Assembly: GCA_964057225.1 (NCBI GenBank)
Contig: OZ059894.1
Span: 20,180,476 to 20,244,475, forward strand
Length of the DNA stretch: 64,000 nucleotides
From: Auanema rhodensis
Taxonomy: Eukaryota; Nematoda; Chromadorea; Rhabditida; Rhabditidae
Direction of reading: 5' to 3'
The translations under genes were made by a program, and so were the position numbers. Position 1 is the stretch's first letter. Each line of letters opens with the position of its first letter. Below the pieces are notes generated by a model. It was not told the DNA's origin and did not search any database. It saw nothing but the letters and a program-made list of their open reading frames with translations. Below, piece by piece: positions 50,496 through 63,474 of the stretch.

Positions 50496-53300
50496 AATAA
50501 TTTAGCAAAAAGTAGATGTTTTTAGATTCCTTTTTTCAAGGCAAAGACGATGGACAATGTTATTCAACGATAAAATTAATTCTTCAGGGTGAAAATCGAG
50601 GATATAAGTGTGAACTTATATCAGTTGATATCTCGGTGCATTTTTAAGCTAGCGCAAATCTGATAAAACAGATCGACGCAGCTTAAAAATTCGCATCGAA
50701 TGCACTATACTACATTGAGAAACGCTTAATACAAAAATTAGTTATGATCGTTTGAAAAATGATGCATTAGTGTATGTTGAGTTTCCATGTACACTCAACA
50801 TTGCTTCCAGAAACATTTTGACAAAAATTTTTTCGAAAAATTTCAAGATAAATTAGCAAAAAGTAGATGTTTTTAGATTCCTTTTTTCAAGACAAAGACG
50901 ATGGACAATGTTATTCAACGATAAAATCAATTCTTCAGGGTGAAAATCGAGGATATAAGTGTGAACTTATTTCAGTTGATATCTCGGTGCATTTTTAAGC
51001 TAGCGCAAATCTGATAACACAGATCGACGCAGCTTAAAAATCCGCATCGAATGCACTATACTACATTGATAAACAATCAATACAAAAATTAGTTATGATC
51101 GTTTGAAAAATGATGCATTAGTGTATGTTGAGTTTCCATGTACACTCAACATTGCTTCCAAAAACATTTTGACAAAAATTTTTTCGAAAAATTTCAAAAT
51201 AATTTAGCAAAAAGTAGATGTTTTTAGATTCCTTTTTTCAAGGCAAAGACGATGGACAATGTTATTCAACGATAAAATTAATTCTTCAGGGTGAAAATCG
51301 AGGATATAAGTGTGAACTTATATCAGTTGATATCTCGGTGCATTTTTAAGCTAGCGCAAATCTGATAACACAGATCGACGCAGCTTAAAAATCCGCATCG
51401 AATGCATTATACTACATTGAGAAACGCTTAATACAAAAATTAGTTATGATCGTTTGAAAAATGATGCATTAGTGTATGTTGAGTTTCCATGTACACTCAA
51501 CATTGCTTCCAAAAACATTTTGACAAAAATTTTTTCGAAAAGTTTCAGAATAATTTAGCAAAAAGTAGATGTTTTTAGATTCCTTTTTTCAAGGCAAAGA
51601 CGATGGACAATGTTATTCAACGATAAAATTAATTCTTCAGGGTGAAAATCGAGGATATAAGTGTGAACTTATATCAGTTGATATCTCGGTGCATTTTTAA
51701 GCTAGCGCAAATCTGATAACACAGATCGACGCAGCTTAAAAATCCGCATCGAATGCATTATACTACATTGAGAAACGCTTAATACAAAAATTAGTTATGA
51801 TCGTTTGAAAAATGATGCATTAGTGTATGTTGAGTTTCCATGTACACTCAACATTGCTTCCAAAAACATTTTGACAAAAATTTTTTCGAAAAGTTTCAGA
51901 ATAATTTAGCAAAAAGTAGATGTTTTTAGATTCCTTTTTTCAAGGAAAAGACGATGGACAATGTTATTCAACGAAAAAATTAATTCTTCAGGGTGAAAAT
52001 CGAGGATATAAGTGTGAACTTATATCAGTTGATATCTCGGTGCATTTTCAAGCTAGCGCAAATCTGATAACACAGATCGACGCAGCTTAAAAATCCGCAT
52101 CGAATGCACTATACTACATTGAGAAACAATCAATACAAAAATTAGTTATGATCGTTTGAAAAATGATGCATTAGTGTATGTTGAGTTTCCATGTACACTC
52201 AACATTGCTTCCAAAAACATTTTGACAAAAATTTTTTCGAAAAATTTCAAAATAATTTAGCAAAAAGTAGATGTTTTTAGATTCCTTTTTTCAAGGCAAA
52301 GACGATGGACAATGTTATTCAACGATAAAATTAATTCTTCAGGGTGAAAATCGAGGATATAAGTGTGAACTTATATCAGTTGATATCTCGGTGCATTTTT
52401 AAGCTAGCGCAAATCTGATAACACAGATCGACGCAGCTTAAAAATCCGCATCGAATGCATTATACTACATTGAGAAACGCTTAATACAAAAATTAGTTAT
52501 GATCGTTTGAAAAATGATGCATTAGTGTATGTTGAGTTTCCATGTACACTCAACATTGCTTCCAAAAACATTTTGACAAAAATTTTTTCGAAAAGTTTCA
52601 GAATAATTTAGCAAAAAGTAGATGTTTTTAGATTCCTTTTTTCAAGGCAAAGACGATGGACAATGTTATTCAACGATAAAATTAATTCTTCAGGGTGAAA
52701 ATCGAGGATATAAGTGTGAACTTATATCAGTTGATATCTCGGTGCATTTTTAAGCTAGCGCAAATCTGATAACACAGATCGACGCAGCTTAAAAATCCGC
52801 ATCGAATGCATTATACTACATTGAGAAACGCTTAATACAAAAATTAGTTATGATCGTTTGAAAAATGATGCATTAGTGTATGTTGAGTTTCCATGTACAC
52901 TCAACATTGCTTCCAAAAACATTTTGACAAAAATTTTTTCGAAAAGTTTCAGAATAATTTAGCAAAAAGTAGATGTTTTTAGATTCCTTTTTTCAAGGAA
53001 AAGACGATGGACAATGTTATTCAACGAAAAAATTAATTCTTCAGGGTGAAAATCGAGGATATAAGTGTGAACTTATATCAGTTGATATCTCGGTGCATTT
53101 TCAAGCTAGCGCAAATCTGATAACACAGATCGACGCAGCTTAAAAATCCGCATCGAATGCACTATACTACATTGAGAAACGCTCAATACAAAAATTAGTT
53201 ATGATCGTTTGAAAAATGATGCATTAAATGTTGAGTTTCCATGTACACTCAACATTGCTTCCAAAAACATTTTGACAAAAATTTTTTCGAAAAATTTCAA
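50496..53300 (+). repeat. Second-part HOR block II, 8 monomers, 2805 bp
   Basis: Order is A 50496, B 50847, C 51198, C' 51549, G' 51900, C 52251, C' 52602, G'' 52953. C' differs from C by G at the preceding p345 and p351. G' carries AA at p229-230 (gagaaacaat), a partial B-type mark; G'' instead has p232 C with the 3-bp loss. B has an A to T at 50971 inside the conserved hairpin. The C-C'-G trimer is thus present twice within the block. Confidence 0.85.
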
Positions 53301-56108
53301 AATAATTTAGCAAAAAGTAGATGTTTTTAGATTCCTTTTTTCAAGGCAAAGACGATGGACAATGTTATTCAACGATAAAATTAATTCTTCAGGGTGAAAA
53401 TCGAGGATATAAGTGTGAACTTATATCAGTTGATATCTCGGTGCATTTTTAAGCTAGCGCAAATCTGATAAAACAGATCGACGCAGCTTAAAAATTCGCA
53501 TCGAATGCACTATACTACATTGAGAAACGCTTAATACAAAAATTAGTTATGATCGTTTGAAAAATGATGCATTAGTGTATGTTGAGTTTCCATGTACACT
53601 CAACATTGCTTCCAGAAACATTTTGACAAAAATTTTTTCGAAAAATTTCAAGATAAATTAGCAAAAAGTAGATGTTTTTAGATTCCTTTTTTCAAGACAA
53701 AGACGATGGACAATGTTATTCAACGATAAAATCAATTCTTCAGGGTGAAAATCGAGGATATAAGTGTGAACTTATATCAGTTGATATCTCGGTGCATTTT
53801 TAAGCTAGCGCAAATCTGATAACACAGATCGACGCAGCTTAAAAATCCGCATCGAATGCACTATACTACATTGATAAACAATCAATACAAAAATTAGTTA
53901 TGATCGTTTGAAAAATGATGCATTAGTGTATGTTGAGTTTCCATGTACACTCAACATTGCTTCCAAAAACATTTTGACAAAAATTTTTTCGAAAAATTTC
54001 AAAATAATTTAGCAAAAAGTAGATGTTTTTAGATTCCTTTTTTCAAGGCAAAGACGATGGACAATGTTATTCAACGATAAAATTAATTCTTCAGGGTGAA
54101 AATCGAGGATATAAGTGTGAACTTATATCAGTTGATATCTCGGTGCATTTTTAAGCTAGCGCAAATCTGATAACACAGATCGACGCAGCTTAAAAATCCG
54201 CATCGAATGCATTATACTACATTGAGAAACGCTTAATACAAAAATTAGTTATGATCGTTTGAAAAATGATGCATTAGTGTATGTTGAGTTTCCATGTACA
54301 CTCAACATTGCTTCCAAAAACATTTTGACAAAAATTTTTTCGAAAAATTTCATAATAATTTAGCAAAAAGTAGATGTTTTTAGATTCCTTTTTTCAAGAC
54401 AAAGACGATGGACAATGTTATTCAACGATAAAATCAATTCTTCAGGGTGAAAATCGAGGATATAAGTGTGAACTTATATCAGTTGATATCTCGGTGTATT
54501 TTCAAGCTAGCGCAAATCTGATAACACAGATCGACGCAGCTTAAAAATCCGCATCGAATGCACTATACTACATTGAGAAACGCTCAATACAAAAATTAGT
54601 TATGATCGTTTGAAAAATGATGCATTAGTGTATGTTGAGTTTCCATGTACACTCAACATTGCTTCCAAAAACATTTTGACAAAAATTTTTTCAAAAAATT
54701 TCAAAATAAATTAGCAAAAAGTAGATGTTTTTAGATTCCTTTTTTCAAGGCAAAGACGATGGACAATGTTATACAACGAAAAAATTAATTCTTCAGGGTG
54801 AAAATCGAGGATATAAGTGTGAACTTATATCAGTTGATATCTCGGTGCATTTTCAAGCTAGCGCAAATCTGATAACACAGATCGACGCAGCTTAAAAATC
54901 CGCATCGAATGCACTATACTACATTGAGAAACGCTTAATACAAAAATTAGTTATGATCGTTTGAAAAATGATGCATTAGTGTATGTTGAGTTTCCATGTA
55001 CACTCAACATTGCTTCCAAAAACATTTTGACAAAAATTTTTTCGAAAAATTTCAGAATAAATTAGCAAAAAGTAGATGTTTTTAGATTCCTTTTTTCAAG
55101 GCAAAGACGATGGCCAATGTTATTCAACGAAAAAATTAATTCTTCAGGGTGAAAATCGAGGATATAAGTGTGAACTTATATCAGTTGATATCTCGGTGCA
55201 TTTTCAAGCTAGCGCAAATCTGATAACACAGATCGACGCAGCTTAAAAATCCGCATCGAATGCACTATACTACATTGAGAAACGCTTAATACAAAAATTA
55301 GTTATGATCGTTTGAAAAATGATGCATTAGTGTATGTTGAGTTTCCATGTACACTCAACATTGCTTCCAAAAACATTTTGACAAAAATTTTTTCGAAAAA
55401 TTTCAGAATAAATTAGCAAAAAGTAGATGTTTTTAGATTCCTTTTTTCAAGGCAAAGACGATGGCCAATGTTATTCAACGAAAAAATTAATTCTTCAGGG
55501 TGAAAATCGAGGATATAAGTGTGAACTTATATCAGTTGATATCTCGGTGCATTTTCAAGCTAGCGCAAATCTGATAACACAGATCGACGCAGCTTAAAAA
55601 TCCGCATCGAATGCACTATACTACATTGAGAAACGCTTAATACAAAAATTAGTTATGATCGTTTGAAAAATGATGCATTAGTGTATGTTGAGTTTCCATG
55701 TACACTCAACATTGCTTCCAAAAACATTTTGACAAAAATTTTTTCGAAAAGTTTCAGAATAATTTAGCAAAAAGTAGATGTTTTTAGATTCCTTTTTTCA
55801 AGGAAAAGACGATGGACAATGTTATTCAACGAAAAAATTAATTCTTCAGGGTGAAAATCGAGGATATAAGTGTGAACTTATATCAGTTGATATCTCGGTG
55901 CATTTTCAAGCTAGCGCAAATCTGATAACACAGATCGACGCAGCTTAAAAATCCGCATCGAATGCACTATACTACATTGAGAAACGCTCAATACAAAAAT
56001 TAGTTATGATCGTTTGAAAAATGATGCATTAGTGTATGTTGAGTTTCCATGTACACTCAACATTGCTTCCAAAAACATTTTGACAAAAATTTTTTCGAAA
56101 AATTTCAA
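53301..56108 (+). repeat. ABCDEFG HOR block III with two F monomers, 8 monomers, 2808 bp
   Basis: Order is A 53301, B 53652, C 54003, D 54354, E 54705, F 55056, F 55407, G 55758. It equals block I or V plus one extra F unit. The first F lacks p345 G at its end and the second has it, as expected if F was duplicated after the p345 G mark was fixed at the F-G junction or if the junction was formed with a p345 A unit such as E. Confidence 0.85.
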
Positions 56109-58913
56109 AATAATTTAGCAAAAAGTAGATGTTTTTAGATTCCTTTTTTCAAGGCAAAGACGATGGACAATGTTATTCAACGATAAAATTAATTCTTCAG
56201 GGTGAAAATCGAGGATATAAGTGTGAACTTATATCAGTTGATATCTCGGTGCATTTTTAAGCTAGCGCAAATCTGATAAAACAGATCGACGCAGCTTAAA
56301 AATTCGCATCGAATGCACTATACTACATTGAGAAACGCTTAATACAAAAATTAGTTATGATCGTTTGAAAAATGATGCATTAGTGTATGTTGAGTTTCCA
56401 TGTACACTCAACATTGCTTCCAGAAACATTTTGACAAAAATTTTTTCGAAAAATTTCAAGATAAATTAGCAAAAAGTAGATGTTTTTAGATTCCTTTTTT
56501 CAAGACAAAGACGATGGACAATGTTATTCAACGATAAAATCAATTCTTCAGGGTGAAAATCGAGGATATAAGTGTGAACTTATTTCAGTTGATATCTCGG
56601 TGCATTTTTAAGCTAGCGCAAATCTGATAACACAGATCGACGCAGCTTAAAAATCCGCATCGAATGCACTATACTACATTGATAAACAATCAATACAAAA
56701 ATTAGTTATGATCGTTTGAAAAATGATGCATTAGTGTATGTTGAGTTTCCATGTACACTCAACATTGCTTCCAAAAACATTTTGACAAAAATTTTTTCGA
56801 AAAATTTCAAAATAATTTAGCAAAAAGTAGATGTTTTTAGATTCCTTTTTTCAAGGCAAAGACGATGGACAATGTTATTCAACGATAAAATTAATTCTTC
56901 AGGGTGAAAATCGAGGATATAAGTGTGAACTTATATCAGTTGATATCTCGGTGCATTTTTAAGCTAGCGCAAATCTGATAACACAGATCGACGCAGCTTA
57001 AAAATCCGCATCGAATGCATTATACTACATTGAGAAACGCTTAATACAAAAATTAGTTATGATCGTTTGAAAAATGATGCATTAGTGTATGTTGAGTTTC
57101 CATGTACACTCAACATTGCTTCCAAAAACATTTTGACAAAAATTTTTTCGAAAAGTTTCAGAATAATTTAGCAAAAAGTAGATGTTTTTAGATTCCTTTT
57201 TTCAAGGCAAAGACGATGGACAATGTTATTCAACGATAAAATTAATTCTTCAGGGTGAAAATCGAGGATATAAGTGTGAACTTATATCAGTTGATATCTC
57301 GGTGCATTTTTAAGCTAGCGCAAATCTGATAACACAGATCGACGCAGCTTAAAAATCCGCATCGAATGCATTATACTACATTGAGAAACGCTTAATACAA
57401 AAATTAGTTATGATCGTTTGAAAAATGATGCATTAGTGTATGTTGAGTTTCCATGTACACTCAACATTGCTTCCAAAAACATTTTGACAAAAATTTTTTC
57501 GAAAAGTTTCAGAATAATTTAGCAAAAAGTAGATGTTTTTAGATTCCTTTTTTCAAGGAAAAGACGATGGACAATGTTATTCAACGAAAAAATTAATTCT
57601 TCAGGGTGAAAATCGAGGATATAAGTGTGAACTTATATCAGTTGATATCTCGGTGCATTTTCAAGCTAGCGCAAATCTGATAACACAGATCGACGCAGCT
57701 TAAAAATCCGCATCGAATGCACTATACTACATTGAGAAACAATCAATACAAAAATTAGTTATGATCGTTTGAAAAATGATGCATTAGTGTATGTTGAGTT
57801 TCCATGTACACTCAACATTGCTTCCAAAAACATTTTGACAAAAATTTTTTCGAAAAATTTCAAAATAATTTAGCAAAAAGTAGATGTTTTTAGATTCCTT
57901 TTTTCAAGGCAAAGACGATGGACAATGTTATTCAACGATAAAATTAATTCTTCAGGGTGAAAATCGAGGATATAAGTGTGAACTTATATCAGTTGATATC
58001 TCGGTGCATTTTTAAGCTAGCGCAAATCTGATAACACAGATCGACGCAGCTTAAAAATCCGCATCGAATGCATTATACTACATTGAGAAACGCTTAATAC
58101 AAAAATTAGTTATGATCGTTTGAAAAATGATGCATTAGTGTATGTTGAGTTTCCATGTACACTCAACATTGCTTCCAAAAACATTTTGACAAAAATTTTT
58201 TCGAAAAGTTTCAGAATAATTTAGCAAAAAGTAGATGTTTTTAGATTCCTTTTTTCAAGGCAAAGACGATGGACAATGTTATTCAACGATAAAATTAATT
58301 CTTCAGGGTGAAAATCGAGGATATAAGTGTGAACTTATATCAGTTGATATCTCGGTGCATTTTTAAGCTAGCGCAAATCTGATAACACAGATCGACGCAG
58401 CTTAAAAATCCGCATCGAATGCATTATACTACATTGAGAAACGCTTAATACAAAAATTAGTTATGATCGTTTGAAAAATGATGCATTAGTGTATGTTGAG
58501 TTTCCATGTACACTCAACATTGCTTCCAAAAACATTTTGACAAAAATTTTTTCGAAAAGTTTCAGAATAATTTAGCAAAAAGTAGATGTTTTTAGATTCC
58601 TTTTTTCAAGGAAAAGACGATGGACAATGTTATTCAACGAAAAAATTAATTCTTCAGGGTGAAAATCGAGGATATAAGTGTGAACTTATATCAGTTGATA
58701 TCTCGGTGCATTTTCAAGCTAGCGCAAATCTGATAACACAGATCGACGCAGCTTAAAAATCCGCATCGAATGCACTATACTACATTGAGAAACGCTCAAT
58801 ACAAAAATTAGTTATGATCGTTTGAAAAATGATGCATTAAATGTTGAGTTTCCATGTACACTCAACATTGCTTCCAAAAACATTTTGACAAAAATTTTTT
58901 CGAAAAATTTCAA
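56109..58913 (+). repeat. Second-part HOR block IV, 8 monomers, 2805 bp, copy of block II
   Basis: Starts are 56109, 56460, 56811, 57162, 57513, 57864, 58215, 58566. Every mark of block II is repeated 5613 bp downstream, including the rare A to T (50971 and 56584), the gagaaacaat unit (51900 and 57513) and the final 3-bp-deleted G'' (52953 and 58566). Reading the two side by side I noticed no difference, though I did not score every base. Confidence 0.85.
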
Positions 58914-61370
58914 AATAATTTAGCAAAAAGTAGATGTTTTTAGATTCCTTTTTTCAAGGCAAAGACGATGGACAATGTTATTCAACGATAAAATTAATTC
59001 TTCAGGGTGAAAATCGAGGATATAAGTGTGAACTTATATCAGTTGATATCTCGGTGCATTTTTAAGCTAGCGCAAATCTGATAAAACAGATCGACGCAGC
59101 TTAAAAATTCGCATCGAATGCACTATACTACATTGAGAAACGCTTAATACAAAAATTAGTTATGATCGTTTGAAAAATGATGCATTAGTGTATGTTGAGT
59201 TTCCATGTACACTCAACATTGCTTCCAGAAACATTTTGACAAAAATTTTTTCGAAAAATTTCAAGATAAATTAGCAAAAAGTAGATGTTTTTAGATTCCT
59301 TTTTTCAAGACAAAGACGATGGACAATGTTATTCAACGATAAAATCAATTCTTCAGGGTGAAAATCGAGGATATAAGTGTGAACTTATATCAGTTGATAT
59401 CTCGGTGCATTTTTAAGCTAGCGCAAATCTGATAACACAGATCGACGCAGCTTAAAAATCCGCATCGAATGCACTATACTACATTGATAAACAATCAATA
59501 CAAAAATTAGTTATGATCGTTTGAAAAATGATGCATTAGTGTATGTTGAGTTTCCATGTACACTCAACATTGCTTCCAAAAACATTTTGACAAAAATTTT
59601 TTCGAAAAATTTCAAAATAATTTAGCAAAAAGTAGATGTTTTTAGATTCCTTTTTTCAAGGCAAAGACGATGGACAATGTTATTCAACGATAAAATTAAT
59701 TCTTCAGGGTGAAAATCGAGGATATAAGTGTGAACTTATATCAGTTGATATCTCGGTGCATTTTTAAGCTAGCGCAAATCTGATAACACAGATCGACGCA
59801 GCTTAAAAATCCGCATCGAATGCATTATACTACATTGAGAAACGCTTAATACAAAAATTAGTTATGATCGTTTGAAAAATGATGCATTAGTGTATGTTGA
59901 GTTTCCATGTACACTCAACATTGCTTCCAAAAACATTTTGACAAAAATTTTTTCGAAAAATTTCATAATAATTTAGCAAAAAGTAGATGTTTTTAGATTC
60001 CTTTTTTCAAGACAAAGACGATGGACAATGTTATTCAACGATAAAATCAATTCTTCAGGGTGAAAATCGAGGATATAAGTGTGAACTTATATCAGTTGAT
60101 ATCTCGGTGTATTTTCAAGCTAGCGCAAATCTGATAACACAGATCGACGCAGCTTAAAAATCCGCATCGAATGCACTATACTACATTGAGAAACGCTCAA
60201 TACAAAAATTAGTTATGATCGTTTGAAAAATGATGCATTAGTGTATGTTGAGTTTCCATGTACACTCAACATTGCTTCCAAAAACATTTTGACAAAAATT
60301 TTTTCAAAAAATTTCAAAATAAATTAGCAAAAAGTAGATGTTTTTAGATTCCTTTTTTCAAGGCAAAGACGATGGACAATGTTATACAACGAAAAAATTA
60401 ATTCTTCAGGGTGAAAATCGAGGATATAAGTGTGAACTTATATCAGTTGATATCTCGGTGCATTTTCAAGCTAGCGCAAATCTGATAACACAGATCGACG
60501 CAGCTTAAAAATCCGCATCGAATGCACTATACTACATTGAGAAACGCTTAATACAAAAATTAGTTATGATCGTTTGAAAAATGATGCATTAGTGTATGTT
60601 GAGTTTCCATGTACACTCAACATTGCTTCCAAAAACATTTTGACAAAAATTTTTTCGAAAAATTTCAGAATAAATTAGCAAAAAGTAGATGTTTTTAGAT
60701 TCCTTTTTTCAAGGCAAAGACGATGGCCAATGTTATTCAACGAAAAAATTAATTCTTCAGGGTGAAAATCGAGGATATAAGTGTGAACTTATATCAGTTG
60801 ATATCTCGGTGCATTTTCAAGCTAGCGCAAATCTGATAACACAGATCGACGCAGCTTAAAAATCCGCATCGAATGCACTATACTACATTGAGAAACGCTT
60901 AATACAAAAATTAGTTATGATCGTTTGAAAAATGATGCATTAGTGTATGTTGAGTTTCCATGTACACTCAACATTGCTTCCAAAAACATTTTGACAAAAA
61001 TTTTTTCGAAAAGTTTCAGAATAATTTAGCAAAAAGTAGATGTTTTTAGATTCCTTTTTTCAAGGAAAAGACGATGGACAATGTTATTCAACGAAAAAAT
61101 TAATTCTTCAGGGTGAAAATCGAGGATATAAGTGTGAACTTATATCAGTTGATATCTCGGTGCATTTTCAAGCTAGCGCAAATCTGATAACACAGATCGA
61201 CGCAGCTTAAAAATCCGCATCGAATGCACTATACTACATTGAGAAACGCTCAATACAAAAATTAGTTATGATCGTTTGAAAAATGATGCATTAGTGTATG
61301 TTGAGTTTCCATGTACACTCAACATTGCTTCCAAAAACATTTTGACAAAAAGTTTTTCGAAAAATTTCAA
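58914..61370 (+). repeat. ABCDEFG HOR block V, 7 monomers, 2457 bp
   Basis: Order is A 58914, B 59265, C 59616, D 59967, E 60318, F 60669, G 61020. It shares with block III the p351 T before D and a B unit without the A to T change seen in blocks II and IV. It has only one F. Its G ends in agtttttcg, as the G units at 40327 and 41029 do, instead of the usual T-run. Confidence 0.85.
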
Positions 61371-63474
61371 AATAATTTAGCAAAAAGTAGATGTTTTTAG
61401 ATTCCTTTTTTCGAGGCAAAGACGATGGACAATGTTATTCAACGATAAAATTAATTCTTCAGGGTGAAAATCGAGGATATAAGTGTGAACTTATATCAGT
61501 TGATATCTCGGTGCATTTTTAAGCTAGCGCAAATCTGATAACACAGATCGACGCAGCTTAAAAATCCGCATCGAATGCACTATACTACATTGAGAAACGC
61601 TCAATACAAAAATTAGTTATGATCGTTTGAAAAATGATGCATTAGTGTATGTTGAGTTTCCATGTACACTCAACATTGCTTCCAAAAACATTTTGACAAA
61701 AATTTTTTCGAAAAATTTCAAAATAATTTAGCAAAAAGTAGATGTTTTTAGATTCCTTTTTTCAAGGCAAAAACGATGGACAATGTTATTCAACGATAAA
61801 ATCAATTCTTCAGGGTGAAAATCGAGGATATAAGTGTGAACTTATATCAGTTGATATCTCGGTGTATTTTTAAGCTAGCGCAAATCTGATAACACAGATC
61901 GACGCAGCTTAAAAATCCGCATCGAATGCACTATACTACATTGAGAAACGCTCAATACAAAAATTAGTTATGATCGTTTGAAAAATGATGCATTAAATGT
62001 TGAGTTTCCATGTACACTCAACATTGCTTCCAAAAACATTTTGACAAAAATTTTTTCGAAATATTTCAAGATAAATTAGCAAAAAGTAGATGTTTTTAGA
62101 TTCCTTTTTTCAAGGCAAAGACGATGGACAATGTTATTCAACGAAAAAATTAATTCTTCAGAGTGAAAATCGAGGATATAAGTGTGAACTTATATCAGTT
62201 GATATCTCGGTGCATTTTTAAGCTAGCGCAAATCTGATAACACAGATCGACGCAGCTTAAAAATTCGCATCGAATGCACTATACTACATTGAGAAACACT
62301 TAATACAAAAATTAGTTATGATCGTTTGAAAAATGATGCATTAGTGTATGTTGAGTTTCCATGTACACTCAACATTGCTTCCAAAAACATTTTGACAAAA
62401 ATTTTTTTCAAAAAATTTCAAAATAAATTAGCAAAAAGTAGATGTTTTTAGATTCCTTTTTTCAAGGCAAAGACGATGGACAATGTTATTCAACAAAAAA
62501 ATTAATTCTTCAGGGTGAAAATCGAGGATATAAGTGTGAACTTATATCAGTTGATATCTCGGTGCATTTTCAAGCTAGCGCAAATCTGATAACACAGATC
62601 GACGCAGCTTAAAAATCCGCATCGAATGCACTATACTACATTGAGAAACGCTTAATACAAAAATTAGTTATGATCGTTTGAAAAATGATGCATTAGTGTA
62701 TGTTGAGTTTCCATGTACACTCAACATTGCTTCCAAAAACATTTTGACAAAAATTTTTTCGAAAAATTTCAGAATAATTTAGCAAAAAGTAGATGTTTTT
62801 AGATTTCTTTTTTCAAGGCAAAGACGATGGACAATGTTATTCAACGATAAAATCAATTCTTCAGGGTGAAAATCGAGGATATAAGTGTGAACTTATATCA
62901 GTTGATATCTCGGTGTATTTTTAAGCTAGCGCAAATCTGATAACACAGATCGACGCAGCGTAAAAATCCGCATCGAATGCACTATACTACATTGAGAAAC
63001 GCTCAATACAAAAATTAGTTATGATCGTTTGAAAAATGATGCATTAGTGTATGTTGAGTTTCCATGTACACTCAACATTGCTTCCAAAAACATTTTGACA
63101 AAAATTTTTTCGAAAAGTTTCAGAATAATTTAGCAAAAAGTAGATGTTTTTAGATTCCTTTTTTCAAGGAAAAGACGATGGACAATGTTATTCAACGAAA
63201 AAATTAATTCTTCAGGGTGAAAATCGAGGATATAAGTGTGAACTTATATCAGTTGATATCTCAGTGCATTTTCAAGCTAGCGCAAATCTGATAACACAGA
63301 TCGACGCAGCTTAAAAATCCGCATCGAATGCACTATACTACATTGAGAAACGCTCAATACAAAAATTAGTTATGATCGTTTGAAAAATGATGCATTAGTG
63401 TATGTTGAGTTTCCATGTACACTCAACATTGCTTCCAAAAACATTTTGACAAAAATTTTTTCGAAAAATTTCAA
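61371..63474 (+). repeat. Irregular six-monomer spacer in the HOR series
   Basis: Starts are 61371, 61722, 62070, 62422, 62773, 63124. It sits where a block II/IV type unit would be expected. 61371 (p76 T, p232 C; private A to G near 61413) and 61722 (p51 A, p82 C, p144 T, 3-bp loss) recall 41380. 62070 (p1 G, p93 A, p196 T, seven-T run, aaatattt before it) and 62422 (p74 A) recall the 4204 and 8055 units of family I. 62773 has p34 T with p76 T, p82 C and p144 T. 63124 is a G type with a private G to A near 63263. Old types from elsewhere in the array are combined here. Confidence 0.7.
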
